Positions 51,554 through 61,001 of a stretch of DNA of 64,000 nucleotides are shown piece after piece (position 1 is the stretch's first letter; each line of letters starts with the position of its first letter). The position numbers were made by a program, and so were the translations under genes. The notes under the pieces were generated by a model. That model did no database searches, was not told the DNA's origin, and worked only from the letters and a program-made list of their open reading frames with translations. The DNA comes from Candidatus Cloacimonadota bacterium (GTDB lineage Bacteria; Muiribacteriota; UBA6191). The stretch spans positions 248,001 to 312,000 of the forward strand of contig JAGSHD010000004.1 in NCBI GenBank assembly GCA_023954715.1. The letters run 5' to 3'.

Positions 51554-53290
51554 TTAGAAGTCGATTCTGTATGATGCTCTAAGAACATCGTAATCTGCTC
51601 TTGTATTAACAGCAGCTACAGTACCATTGACAGTAGTAATATCTTTCTTAGTCATACCGCCAACTTTATCATAGTCAGATGTATTATATTCTAAGAATAG
51701 TGTTCCGTTATCAGAAACTTTTCTTGCATAAGCAAATGTTGTTTCCCCAACTTCATCATTAAAGTTTTTAGATCCAGAAGATGTAGCAGCTAATCTTGCA
51801 CCAGATCGGTCCATGCTATGCTCACTATGTCGTAAAGATAAAGTAGACTTTGAATCTAAGTTATATACAACTTGAAAGTTCCAAGTAGTAAAGTCATCAT
51901 CAAAGATGTTGTTGTTAGGAGCAGCTTTGTTTAATAAAGCAGCACGTCCAGCATCTTGAACTTCTACATTACCACTAACGTATTCCATTCCAACTAACCA
52001 ATCTTCACTAACTCGGTAATCCATACCTAAGTTAAAAAAGTTCATCGCACCAAAACCAGCAGCTCCAGCATTAGCAGCTCGCTGAGAAATGTCCCCACCG
52101 TTTGTGAAGTAGTTTAAATCCCACTTAAAGTCACCATCATTAGATTGTGAACCTACGTGTAAGATAAATCCAAAGTTATCATCAGCATTTGTATTGAATG
52201 CATTTGCTCCAGCAGTATTAAACTGACCAAATCCATTTACAATTGAACCTGCAGCAGGATTACCAGCTGCACCAGCTACTTGAGAACCAGCAGCTCCACT
52301 AATAGCAGTTGTTGGGTATAAGTAACTATAATTAGCTAAAGGTGAACCAAAGTCTCCATTGTGTAAACCAATTCCCCAATCCCAGTCTCCGTTATCACTT
52401 TCTGTTGAAAAGTAAGCTCCAGTGATCATGTTTCCGTATAAAGTATCGATTAAAGAGTTTGATACGAAATAAGGATTAGCACCAAAAGCACCAGCTACTT
52501 CATGTCCCCATGGAACATAAAATCGACCAGCTGTTAAATCCCAGTCAGACCACAAATCCTTAACATGCATATACATATAATCATCAAATTCTAAACCGTT
52601 TGATGCTCCAGCTTTCGCACCAGCATTTCCACCAGTGTAAACATTAGCTTTTGCATAAAAAGAAGTTTTTTCATCGATATCAGCTGCGATTCCTAACATA
52701 AAGTAGTCATTTGTAAACTCAGTTACTCCGCTTCTTGATCCAAGGTTTGCAGCAGTTGGTGCTACAGCACTATTGTTAGTAGTTGCACTTGAGTAAAAAG
52801 AATCTGCTCCACCAGAAACAAGTGAAAACATCGCTTGTCCCATGAACTTAATTCTACCTTGACCCATAGGCATTGAAACACCTTGAGTTGGTTTTCCGTT
52901 TGCAGAAGAAACATGGTTTCTTAATTGAGCGATCGCATCAGAGTTTTCTTCGATTCGAACTTCAATAACTTGCATTTCATCAGTTAATTCAGTCATCAAA
53001 CTATTGATAGTATCCATGATATCAGAATCAACAGACCCACCTTGTCCTTGAACTTCTTTAACGTGCTTTAAAGCTTGAAATACTAAAGCAGATGCTTCGT
53101 ATCTAGAGATTCTTTCTTCTCCGTTAAATCGTCCTGAACCTTGTCCTCTAATGATTCCATGATCATATAGATACTTGATTTTCTGGTAAGACCAATGTGA
53201 AGGATCAATATCCTGAAATGGACTTGCCGCGAATGCGTTTCCTACCATAAATGCAGCTGATAAAATTCCAGCAATTGCAAATTTTTTCAT
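51554..53290 (-). CDS. SLH-domain outer-membrane porin
   Basis: 578 residues: signal peptide (1-21), one S-layer homology domain (SPFQDIDPSHWSYQKIKYLY, GRFNGEERISRYEASALVFQ, about 22-76), a coiled-coil spacer (about 80-130) and a large beta-barrel with alternating strands, ending in YRIDF with the C-terminal Phe of outer-membrane barrels. In Cyanobacteria, Negativicutes and related diderms such proteins are major porins whose SLH domain grips pyruvylated wall polymers, tying outer membrane to wall. Glycine/alanine-rich loops (AAGSQVAGAAGNPAAG). Transcribed alone with a roughly 250-nt leader. Confidence 0.92.
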   Translation of the reverse strand: MKKFAIAGILSAAFMVGNAFAASPFQDIDPSHWSYQKIKYLYDHGIIRGQGSGRFNGEERISRYEASALVFQALKHVKEVQGQGGSVDSDIMDTINSLMTELTDEMQVIEVRIEENSDAIAQLRNHVSSANGKPTQGVSMPMGQGRIKFMGQAMFSLVSGGADSFYSSATTNNSAVAPTAANLGSRSGVTEFTNDYFMLGIAADIDEKTSFYAKANVYTGGNAGAKAGASNGLEFDDYMYMHVKDLWSDWDLTAGRFYVPWGHEVAGAFGANPYFVSNSLIDTLYGNMITGAYFSTESDNGDWDWGIGLHNGDFGSPLANYSYLYPTTAISGAAGSQVAGAAGNPAAGSIVNGFGQFNTAGANAFNTNADDNFGFILHVGSQSNDGDFKWDLNYFTNGGDISQRAANAGAAGFGAMNFFNLGMDYRVSEDWLVGMEYVSGNVEVQDAGRAALLNKAAPNNNIFDDDFTTWNFQVVYNLDSKSTLSLRHSEHSMDRSGARLAATSSGSKNFNDEVGETTFAYARKVSDNGTLFLEYNTSDYDKVGGMTKKDITTVNGTVAAVNTRADYDVLRASYRIDF

Positions 53291-53552
53291 AATTAATCTC
53301 TGAATCAGATCACATTACCTTGTATTAATTTTTATCTTCAAAATAAAAGCAATTAAATAAGTGTCCTTGTTTCCTTATTCATATTTTATTTTTAGATTGG
53401 TGTCGAACTCGAAATCACTTTCTCTCTGATCCAGATCTCCTTTAATTTGTTAAAGAAAATAATCCGTTTTCTAAACCATCACCATTCAAAGATTGAATAG
53501 CTATTGGACTCAATTATAGTCCTTTAGTTTTGCTTATTAGTTTCGTTCTCTT

Positions 53553-53581
53553 AATATAATCTTGAGAAACTAATTTAACAA
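53553..53581 (-). promoter_or_regulatory. Promoter of the SLH-porin gene with overlapping inverted repeat
   Basis: Minus strand TTGTTA (53576-53581), 17 bp, TATATT (53553-53558). Perfect arms ATTAGTTTC (53536-53544) and GAAACTAAT (53566-53574) bracket the -10 box, one arm in the spacer and one at the start region: an operator-like layout. The implied leader is about 250 nt. The gap 53291-53941 otherwise holds the paired-stem element at 53643 and no convincing gene. Confidence 0.5.
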
Positions 53582-53642
53582 TAAAGATTTATAGTTGAAC
53601 CACGTTAACCATTTTCTCGACGGATAAAAAGACATATTTAAC

Positions 53643-53697
53643 TAAATTGTGTGAGCAGAAAATCTGATTTGCTAAAGTCACACAATTTAAGATTTTC
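53643..53697. repeat. Inverted repeat with a competing second stem
   Basis: TAAATTGTGTGA (53643-53654) pairs perfectly with TCACACAATTTA (53678-53689). GAAAATCT (53658-53665), inside that loop, is complementary to AGATTTTC (53690-53697), which directly follows the first stem. The two stems compete or form a pseudoknot. No T run follows, so it is not a normal terminator. It lies upstream of the porin promoter and may be a small RNA or a DNA-binding site. Confidence 0.45.
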
Positions 53698-53941
53698 AGG
53701 CTAATTTTTGTAAGAATGATGGGAGTATGACATTTTCGACATAGTACATCTCATATCTAAAATTTATATGAAAAAAGCTTGTATCTATCTGGGTAATCTC
53801 TTCATTAAAAGACTAAATACCTTGCAAGATCTTTGTAGTTTAAACTTTTACAAAATAGCCACGACAGCTTTTAAGAGACACAATTTAAACAATGAAAAGT
53901 TTATTGATTAAGAAAAAAGAGATACGTTTCTTAAGGTTTAT

Positions 53942-54103
53942 TTAAACCAGTTTCTTTTTATTGATCACTATATCGCTGTAACAATTTGGGCAAGGGAAAG
54001 CATTTTTTTCTTCTTGTTCTACTGTAACCCAAAAGACAAATTCATCAGCACAAAATGGACACTTCCATAGTTTAAAAATACGGGGATTATCTTTATCTGA
54101 CAT
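53942..54103 (-). CDS. Zinc-ribbon miniprotein
   Basis: 53 residues from the ATG at 54101-54103 (AGGA eight bases upstream). Two CxxC knuckles, CPFC (15-18) and CPNC (38-41), form a rubredoxin/zinc-ribbon-like unit; the C-terminus is basic (NKKKLV). It starts 16 bp after the stop of the GspE/PilB-type ATPase gene, so it is co-transcribed with it. The function is unknown; an adaptor or regulator of the ATPase is one guess. Confidence 0.8.
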   Translation of the reverse strand: MSDKDNPRIFKLWKCPFCADEFVFWVTVEQEEKNAFPCPNCYSDIVINKKKLV

Positions 54104-54119
54104 GCTTATCCTGCAATTG

Positions 54120-55841
54120 TTATTCGTCTCTAGCTGTAACTCTAAGAACCTCTTGTAGAGTTGTTATTCCTCGTACCGCTTTTGCTAAGCCATCTTCTCG
54201 AAGAGTTTTCATTCCTCCACTTTTTGATGCATTTTTAATCATAGTTGTGGAGCTTTTTCGAACCACTAACTCTCGGATATCTTCACCATTAATCAGTAGC
54301 TCTGTAATACAAGTTCGTCCAGTATAACCAGTATTTTTACAGTTTGGGCAACCCTTTCCACGATAAAATTGAACATTTCCGATACGTTCTCTAGAGATAC
54401 CTAGCTCACCAAAGAGGCGATCCGATACTTTTACTGGTGATTTACACTCAGGACATGTGGTTCGCACAAGACGTTGAGCCATAGCTCCAATGATAGCTGA
54501 GGCTACCAAAAATGGTTCTACTCCCATATCTATCAATCGATTTAATGAGCCAGAGGCATCATTAGTGTGAAGTGTTGAAAAAACTAAGTGACCTGTTAGT
54601 GACGCACGAATAGAAATCTCTGCTGTTTCTAAATCACGAATCTCCCCAACCATGATCACATCAGGATCTTGTCTTAACATAGATCTCAAACCAGATGCAA
54701 AACTAAAGCCAGCCTTAGTGTTTACTTGACCTTGATTAATATTGGATAATCGATATTCAACAGGATCTTCAATGGTAATCACATTTTTTTCGGTGGAGTC
54801 AATCTCTTTCAAAGCTGCATATAATGTAGATGTTTTTCCTGAACCGGTTGGGCCCGTTACTAAAATAATTCCGTTAGGAGCCTTAATCATTTGATGAAAG
54901 TTTTTCAAAACATAATCATTAAATCCTAATTGATCCATGGCTAAAACAATACTACCCTTATCTAAGATTCTGAGTACCGCTTTTTCACCAGTAACACATG
55001 GAAAAGTAGACACACGTAAATCCACTTCACGAGAAGCTAATTTGATACGAGCTCGACCATCGTGAGGTTTTCTTTTTTCAGCGATATCTAAATCTGCCAT
55101 AACCTTAATACGAGAAGTTAAAGGAGATGCCCAGTCTTTTGATAAACTCATCACTTCTTCTAAAATACCATCTCGTCGAAATCGAACTCTTACATTTGTC
55201 TCTGTGGGCTCAATGTGAATATCTGAAGCTTTAGTTGTAACTGCATCTTGTATCAACTTATTAACAAGGTTAATAATATTGGCTTGAGACATATCCTTTT
55301 CATTAACACGAATGGTACTTTCTGCTGTTTTAATCCCTTGAATATTATCAGCTAGTTTTTTTAAGGCACTTAAATCATCTGCTTTTGCAGCGATAGCACC
55401 TTTTTTATAATACTTGTTAATTGCATCTAGGATTTCTTGTCTTGTGGATACAAGCGGTTTTATTTCACACCCTGTTGTCAATTGAATATTTTCTAAAATA
55501 AATCCATCAAGAGGATCAACCATGGCAACGGTCAGTGTATTTTTTACTTTAATCAAAGGAAATATCTCATATTTTCTGACTAAGTTTTCTGGAATCACTC
55601 TCAAAGCATTAGCATCCACTACATAATTAGCTAAAGCTGCATGAGGAAAACCTAATTTACTTTGTAAAAAGTTAAGCAATTGCGCTTCAGAAATATACCC
55701 CTCTTGAATTAGAGTACATCCAAGAGTGTTTCCCGAGCGTCTATGTACTTTTAGTGCCGCATCTAATTGATCCCGACTTAATAAACCTGATTCAATTAAA
55801 CTCAAGCCTAATAATTTTTTATCATTTCGAACTGTTGACAT
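54120..55841 (-). CDS. Second GspE/PilB-type secretion or pilus ATPase
   Basis: 573 residues. The N-terminal MshEN-type domain (LGLSLIESGLLSRDQLDAAL) is followed by the ATPase core: Walker A GPTGSGKTST (about 327), VITIEDPVEYRLSNINQGQV, RSMLRQDPDVIMVGEIRDLE and LVFSTLHTNDASG, with a zinc site CPEC/CPNC. As complete as the GspE at 37623 but clearly different in sequence. PilB of a type IV pilus is the likely role; no pilin, PilC or PilT is adjacent. It sits 2 bp after the membrane protein gene at 55844. Confidence 0.88.
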   Translation of the reverse strand: MSTVRNDKKLLGLSLIESGLLSRDQLDAALKVHRRSGNTLGCTLIQEGYISEAQLLNFLQSKLGFPHAALANYVVDANALRVIPENLVRKYEIFPLIKVKNTLTVAMVDPLDGFILENIQLTTGCEIKPLVSTRQEILDAINKYYKKGAIAAKADDLSALKKLADNIQGIKTAESTIRVNEKDMSQANIINLVNKLIQDAVTTKASDIHIEPTETNVRVRFRRDGILEEVMSLSKDWASPLTSRIKVMADLDIAEKRKPHDGRARIKLASREVDLRVSTFPCVTGEKAVLRILDKGSIVLAMDQLGFNDYVLKNFHQMIKAPNGIILVTGPTGSGKTSTLYAALKEIDSTEKNVITIEDPVEYRLSNINQGQVNTKAGFSFASGLRSMLRQDPDVIMVGEIRDLETAEISIRASLTGHLVFSTLHTNDASGSLNRLIDMGVEPFLVASAIIGAMAQRLVRTTCPECKSPVKVSDRLFGELGISRERIGNVQFYRGKGCPNCKNTGYTGRTCITELLINGEDIRELVVRKSSTTMIKNASKSGGMKTLREDGLAKAVRGITTLQEVLRVTARDE

Positions 55842-55843
55842 AT

Positions 55844-57760
55844 TTACACCAAACGCCTTTGAAACCTATAGATCCACTCAAAACACAGTAGAAAAATCAT
55901 AAACAACAAAAAATAATGATTATCTTGTAAATCTACTTCTTTTCTTACTAACTCTAATTTCTTTTCTTTTAATTGAAAAGGAATATACCCAGACAAATCT
56001 TTAACATCTGAAGAAAGGTGTTTGCCACCCGACAAATCTGAAATATTTCTAAGATATTTTGTGTCTATCTCTTTTTCTGTGATTTCTTTGGGGTCAATGG
56101 ATACATGAAAGAGTTTACTTTCAATCAGGTCTTTTGAAGATAATATATCTAAAGAGTAGTTTCCTTTAGGTAAAAAACCATTCCAATCCATTTCACCATT
56201 TTGCTGAAAAACATAAGTGCCTTGATCTAAATCTTTTAGATTAACTCTTACATTTTGATTACCCCTGATTTTCAAATAAAACTTATCGCCAACAACTGAG
56301 TTTTGACTACTTGATTCAACCTCAAGCCCCTTTAAACGATCAAAGTCCAAAACCCATGAAAATAAATTATTAACCATTTTTTTAAAAAATCTATTTTGAT
56401 CCTTGTGAAACAGAGGCGAAAAAATCAATTGACTTAAACTAGTATTAAAAATAATGGCATGCGCCTGTTTCATTCGTCGATTAATAGCAATCAAGGGTAA
56501 ATTAGATGATTTGACTCCAAAACCTAGCACTGTCTCCCAATCTTTAGGTGTATCTAATTTAAACTTTGCTCGATCTAATCTATTCAATGATTTGATTAAA
56601 TCATTTTGAAATGCCTCATGTTCAAACAAACGAAAAGGAGTAAAACGATCTCGATTCATAAATAATGGTGAATCGCCAGTAGATTGATCTCTTGAACTTT
56701 TTATTAAAGCCAAATCTTTAAAGGTTGTTTCATTGAAATCAGGAATAGCCTTTTGATCCGATAAAACAATAACTTTAGGAGTATCTTTTAAAGAGTACAA
56801 TTGAGTCACAAGGTTTATATCACCCGAAGATAAATCATAAAAACATACAAGATCAACTGCCTTTAAGGGTTTTGCATCTTTTTCAAAATCTACATAATGT
56901 GTAAATATATTTACAGAGTCCAGTTGCGATAAAGCCCTTAGGTAGAAGGATGAATCTTTACTCAAATTTTTACTAATAAAAAGTATGTTTTTTTCTTGCT
57001 GTACTACCTCAATATAATAATCTAAAGTTTGAGATTGCACTCCTTCGCTGCTGATCTTAAATGTCAATTTGTGGAGTCCTACATTTTGTGATTTAAAATC
57101 AAAAGAAACAAAACTAGACTTATCTCTCATATCAAAGTTTTTAGTTAGAATGTTTTTTTCATCAAGCAATAACTCCACGATGCCAACAGCATTAGAAGAG
57201 AAGTTTTTAACCAGCTGTATAGATAACTCTACTTTTTGATTTTTACTAAATTTATGGTTACCTTTAGCTACACGAGCATAAATTTCTTTTTGATGCTTTA
57301 CTTGATTTGCAATAGTAAAAACAGGCATACCAAGATCTACTCGCAGTGGATCTCCTATTTCAAGTCCATCACTTTGCAAAAAAATTGCTTTATACTTTTT
57401 ACTTTGAGCATAAGATTTGAGTTGTTTAGATATAGAGTACAAAGGACTTATCTGCCCTTGTGAAAAACTTTTACTTGATATATCTAATACACTCTCAAGT
57501 GAAGAAAGTCGCTCTTGCAACAGTTTATCATTAACAGAAGATTTAGAAGAAAGCGAATCATCCGTCAAATATAAGAATTGTGATTGTAGGTAATTTCGGT
57601 AGGTCGTTTCAAACTTAGAAGAAAACACTAACAAAACACAAGAACACAAAAATAAAAAACGCACTATAAAAATAGTTATCTTATCTCTTACACTCCCGTT
57701 TATTCTTGTAATCATAAATAGATAAAACGATAAGATTATGCCAATTAAAAAAGTTTCCAT
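55844..57760 (-). CDS. BatA-like membrane protein with CARDB/GATase-like domains
   Basis: 638 residues with two N-terminal membrane segments and one at the C-terminus (HYFLLFMIFLLCFEWIYRF). Between them are an Ig-like domain (IGDPLRVDLG to LDYYIEVVQ, about 135-255) and an alpha/beta domain (NILFISKNLSKDSSFYLRAL, AVDLVCFYDLSSGDINLVTQ) resembling the glutamine-amidotransferase-like part of large BatA/VWA-type membrane proteins. The catalytic Cys is not evident. It is followed after 2 bp by the ATPase gene. Envelope role; exact function unknown. No good ribosome site precedes the ATG. Confidence 0.65.
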   Translation of the reverse strand: METFLIGIILSFYLFMITRINGSVRDKITIFIVRFLFLCSCVLLVFSSKFETTYRNYLQSQFLYLTDDSLSSKSSVNDKLLQERLSSLESVLDISSKSFSQGQISPLYSISKQLKSYAQSKKYKAIFLQSDGLEIGDPLRVDLGMPVFTIANQVKHQKEIYARVAKGNHKFSKNQKVELSIQLVKNFSSNAVGIVELLLDEKNILTKNFDMRDKSSFVSFDFKSQNVGLHKLTFKISSEGVQSQTLDYYIEVVQQEKNILFISKNLSKDSSFYLRALSQLDSVNIFTHYVDFEKDAKPLKAVDLVCFYDLSSGDINLVTQLYSLKDTPKVIVLSDQKAIPDFNETTFKDLALIKSSRDQSTGDSPLFMNRDRFTPFRLFEHEAFQNDLIKSLNRLDRAKFKLDTPKDWETVLGFGVKSSNLPLIAINRRMKQAHAIIFNTSLSQLIFSPLFHKDQNRFFKKMVNNLFSWVLDFDRLKGLEVESSSQNSVVGDKFYLKIRGNQNVRVNLKDLDQGTYVFQQNGEMDWNGFLPKGNYSLDILSSKDLIESKLFHVSIDPKEITEKEIDTKYLRNISDLSGGKHLSSDVKDLSGYIPFQLKEKKLELVRKEVDLQDNHYFLLFMIFLLCFEWIYRFQRRLV

Positions 57761-58031
57761 AAATTTGTTTGTAAGCTCTCGATTCTATTAATTCAAAACA
57801 AGCCCTAATCAGTTCGATATAAGCTCATACACCTTTATAATACGAAACAGTTTTACCTGTAAAGCTCTAAATATGCTAATATTTGGAGTGGATAGAATTA
57901 TACTTTGTTTCCATCAAAAAGTACATATTCAACAAGTCTCCTATTAGACTTTTATTACATTAAGTAGAGCACTCTAACTGTTAGATAAACTTACTACATA
58001 CCAAAACTCAATCCTTCAAGCATTTTTCTTA

Positions 58032-59567
58032 TTGTGCTTTTGTTTTTGGTATCCATTTTTTGACCCTAGTATTGCAAAACTCTATCCCTTGCTTTTATAC
58101 CCTTTATTAAGTTACAAAAAGACAAAAGCAGGCTCACTCTTATCCTTATCTTTAATCATTTTGCTCATAGCCTTTGTGGGGTCTAAATTTTCTACAGTGT
58201 ATATTGTTTATGAGGCAATATTTTTAGTCTTTATATTTTTAGGAATTAACTATCAAGACTCCAAATTATCTAAAGTCATTTTGACGACTAGTTTATTTGC
58301 TCTGCTCTTTTATCTGGCTCAAAAATACCAATACTTACCCTACCTTTGGCAACAGCCTATTTTAATATTAAATCATGAGTTTGTAGACAATAGCTTTACT
58401 TACCCCTCCTTCTTTGGTAACCCTTCTCCCATGTGTTTATTTTTTGTACTAGCAAGTTATAGTATAAAAAATCAATCCCATCTTATTAAAATCTGTTACT
58501 TAATTTTATGTTTGCCCATGATTTTACTTTCTGACTCTACCATTGGTATTTTCTTGTTTTTTTTGAGCACTTTGTATTTATTTATAAAGCAGTCTCACAG
58601 TAAATATTTATATTTCATTGCCGTTATTACTCCAATGATAGTTTTACTAATTTATCCAAAGCTTATACAAAGACCATTTGAAACCAGATATCCCTTATAT
58701 AAGTTAGCCTTTAGCCAATTGTCTATTATAGGAAACGGTCCTGGTACTTTTCATTTACAGTCTGGACAACTAAAAGGAGAAGATACAACTAAAAATCATC
58801 TGACTCGCAATCAATTTCATCCACATAATGATTTGCTTTTCTACCTCTATTCCTACGGTTTGATTGGTTTCATTTTGCGGTGTCTTTTATATTTATTTGT
58901 TTTGTATATAGTTTATCTAGATTTTGAAAAGCTTCCTCTATTACTATTTCTAGTACAAATTCAGTTTACTCCTGACTCCTTTAGTTTGCCGGCATCTTTA
59001 TTATTTTTCTTTTATCTAGGGCAGTGTATCTCAAAATTCAATAATTTTAAGGACAATCGTTTTTTAAGTTTGATACAAATTCCAGCTAATAACTTTTATA
59101 TGAAGTCGATACACTATATTGTTTTAGTTTTTTTCATCTGGAATTTAAGTCAATTTAGTCTCAGCTTTCAAAATATTGTAAACTCAGATAGTCTACAGCA
59201 AGAAAACTCTACTTATTTTTCTTCTCCTGCCTATCAATATAATCTTGGAGTACATTATCTTAAATTGAGTCACTTCAATACAGCCCTATCTACCTTAACT
59301 CAATTACAAAAAGTTTCTCCTAACTTTCAAGACATCGATTATATCCTTGCTCATATCTATTATTCCCAAAAAAAACCGATTCAAGCGAAGCGTTCCTTAC
59401 AAGAGAAACTGAGAATTGATCCTTATCATGTATACACATATTTATTTTTAGCCGATATATTTGTAGAACTAGGAGATAAAAACTCCGCTATTGCTACCGT
59501 TAAACGAGGACTCTTGTGTTTGCCAAACGACAACTTATTAATCAAGCGATTATCATCCTTGGAATAA
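58032..59567 (+). CDS. O-antigen ligase/polymerase-like membrane protein with TPR tail
   Basis: About ten membrane segments, then a C-terminal soluble region with TPR pairs (IDYILAHIYYSQKKPIQAKR, VYTYLFLADIFVELGDKNSA). The Wzy_C-type motif is H263-P-H-N266 in QFHPHNDLLFYLYSYGLIG. Such proteins join or polymerise surface glycans or glycosylate proteins at the outer face of the inner membrane. The first start codon is TTG (58032-58034) without a ribosome site. The frame is open back to 57978 with no ATG/GTG/TTG, so the true N-terminus is uncertain (511 residues as given). The TPR tail makes pilin-type O-glycosylation conceivable. Confidence 0.8.
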   Translation: MCFCFWYPFFDPSIAKLYPLLLYPLLSYKKTKAGSLLSLSLIILLIAFVGSKFSTVYIVYEAIFLVFIFLGINYQDSKLSKVILTTSLFALLFYLAQKYQYLPYLWQQPILILNHEFVDNSFTYPSFFGNPSPMCLFFVLASYSIKNQSHLIKICYLILCLPMILLSDSTIGIFLFFLSTLYLFIKQSHSKYLYFIAVITPMIVLLIYPKLIQRPFETRYPLYKLAFSQLSIIGNGPGTFHLQSGQLKGEDTTKNHLTRNQFHPHNDLLFYLYSYGLIGFILRCLLYLFVLYIVYLDFEKLPLLLFLVQIQFTPDSFSLPASLLFFFYLGQCISKFNNFKDNRFLSLIQIPANNFYMKSIHYIVLVFFIWNLSQFSLSFQNIVNSDSLQQENSTYFSSPAYQYNLGVHYLKLSHFNTALSTLTQLQKVSPNFQDIDYILAHIYYSQKKPIQAKRSLQEKLRIDPYHVYTYLFLADIFVELGDKNSAIATVKRGLLCLPNDNLLIKRLSSLE

Positions 59568-60331
59568 TTTTATTTAGCTTTAATTCTTTTTCTTACGATA
59601 CTTCAAAACGTATCCCAAAAGACATTCAAATCATGATTGAAAGAGGTGAATACAAAGAAGCCTTTTTAAAAATGATGAAATTACGTAAAAAAGAACCAAC
59701 CATTGATCTAGTATACGAAATGGCAAAAACACTAGAGAAAATGCAAAATTTTAGCTTAGCTTTATTTTACTATCAGGATCTAGCTACAAATGCTACCTCA
59801 AGAGAGCTAGTAAATATAGCCAAAAAGAAGATTCGACAATACTATAAGTTATATACTGATGAAGATGTTGTTCAAAAAAAATCACATACAGCAGATCATT
59901 TAGAACAAGGTCTAGCTGCTTTAAAAGCCAATGAATTTCATCAGGCAACTATATACTTTTTAAGAGGAAAACGTAAACAAAAAAATAATTACCTACTACA
60001 CTTTTGGCTCGGCTTTGCCTACCACAAAATATATGAAAAAATGAGTAACAAAAGCGTTTATTTAGATGCTGCCATCAAATCTTATCAAGATAGTCTTAAG
60101 TTTCACCAATCTCCCAAATCACTCAATAATCTTGCTTGTATTTTTGGTGAAAAAGGAGATAAGGTTATGGCTTTTATGTATTTTCAAAAAGCAATTCTTG
60201 CCACAAAAGAAACTTCTAGGCTCCCTGGCTTACGTAAAACAATCGAATCTAACTTAGACTTTTTTACCAAAACTGATCCAGAAGGGCAGTATAAGTACCT
60301 GCAAGAGATCAACTCATTTGATTCCAAGTAA
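59516..60331 (+). CDS. Exported TPR protein
   Basis: 271 residues. The GTG (59516-59518) is preceded by GAGGA with a five-base spacer, a strong site, and opens a signal peptide (FAKRQLINQAIIILGIILFS). TPR units follow: EYKEAFLKMMKLRKKEPTID, FHQATIYFLRGKRKQKNNYL and SLNNLACIFGEKGDKVMAFM. It overlaps the ligase-like gene by 52 nt and may be its periplasmic partner, since both carry TPR modules facing the same compartment (inference). Confidence 0.8.
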   Translation: MFAKRQLINQAIIILGIILFSFNSFSYDTSKRIPKDIQIMIERGEYKEAFLKMMKLRKKEPTIDLVYEMAKTLEKMQNFSLALFYYQDLATNATSRELVNIAKKKIRQYYKLYTDEDVVQKKSHTADHLEQGLAALKANEFHQATIYFLRGKRKQKNNYLLHFWLGFAYHKIYEKMSNKSVYLDAAIKSYQDSLKFHQSPKSLNNLACIFGEKGDKVMAFMYFQKAILATKETSRLPGLRKTIESNLDFFTKTDPEGQYKYLQEINSFDSK

Positions 60332-60579
60332 TCACTCTAAGTTCTATAGCAGCTCACATGGTTTTACTGTTTTTGCTGATGAAAACCCCCATGTTATTGG
60401 GCTTCGTATTTTTCATGATACTCATCTAATTCAAAACCTAGTTATAATAAAGCTTTCCAAGCTTTTTAGTTTTCCCAATAAATGGTAAGTCCAATTATAG
60501 ATTGGTATATATCAATTACACTTTAAGCCATAACTAGAGCCAACTTTTTGCCGATATTAATAACAATTCGAAGTAAACA

Positions 60580-60599
60580 TTGAACAAAACTTTGTTCAA
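60580..60599. promoter_or_regulatory. Perfect inverted repeat upstream of crcB
   Basis: TTGAACAAA-AC-TTTGTTCAA, nine-base arms, ends 24 bp before the crcB start codon. As no Shine-Dalgarno is visible before crcB, the hairpin may affect translation, or it may be an operator. I looked for a fluoride riboswitch in the 290-bp gap 60332-60623 and found no convincing one; nothing else is seen there. Confidence 0.45.
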
Positions 60600-60623
60600 G
60601 TCACAGCAAAAGTATTCAATCCA

Positions 60624-61001
60624 ATGCAAGAAGTATTATTTATAGCATTCGGCGCTAGTTTTGGCGCAAATCTAAGAGCACTCTTAGTACATCTTTCTAA
60701 AGATATTTCACAGTATCTTTCGTTTCCTATAGGGATTTTAATTGCTAATTGTCTTGGGTGTTTGTTAGCTGGAGCATATCTACATTTGAGTGGAAGTAAG
60801 TCATTACCAGCCTATATGGGTCCCATGATTTCCATTGGTTTTTTTGGAGCACTAACCACTTTTTCTACTTTTGCTATTGATTCTGTAAAATTGTTTCGAG
60901 TTTCTTTTAGTAGCGGAATGATCAATATCTTAGCTAACTTAAGCCTATGCCTTATCTTAGTTTTAGCAGGAGAAAGCCTATGCAAAAAAGTTTTCTCTTA
61001 A
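60624..61001 (+). CDS. crcB: CrcB/FluC-type fluoride channel
   Basis: 125 residues with four membrane segments. The N-terminal FGASFGANLRALL, the central GILIANCLGCLLAGAY with the pore Asn, and the signature GFFGALTTFSTFAID identify the family; it exports fluoride as a dual-topology dimer. Only one gene is present, so a homodimer is expected. No Shine-Dalgarno precedes the ATG (60624). Its 3' end overlaps the next gene by 22 nt. Confidence 0.93.
   Translation: MQEVLFIAFGASFGANLRALLVHLSKDISQYLSFPIGILIANCLGCLLAGAYLHLSGSKSLPAYMGPMISIGFFGALTTFSTFAIDSVKLFRVSFSSGMINILANLSLCLILVLAGESLCKKVFS

Noticed and set aside
53768..53911. 47-codon rightward ORF (MKKACIYLGNLF...) in the gap upstream of the SLH-porin
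   Set aside because: No ribosome binding site, AT-rich random-looking composition and no recognisable motif; kept out as a chance ORF.
60332..60623. Fluoride riboswitch before crcB
   Set aside because: A GCTGATG string is present near 60378, but the 5' GGNGATG part and the pseudoknot partners are not found, and it is about 240 bp from the gene.
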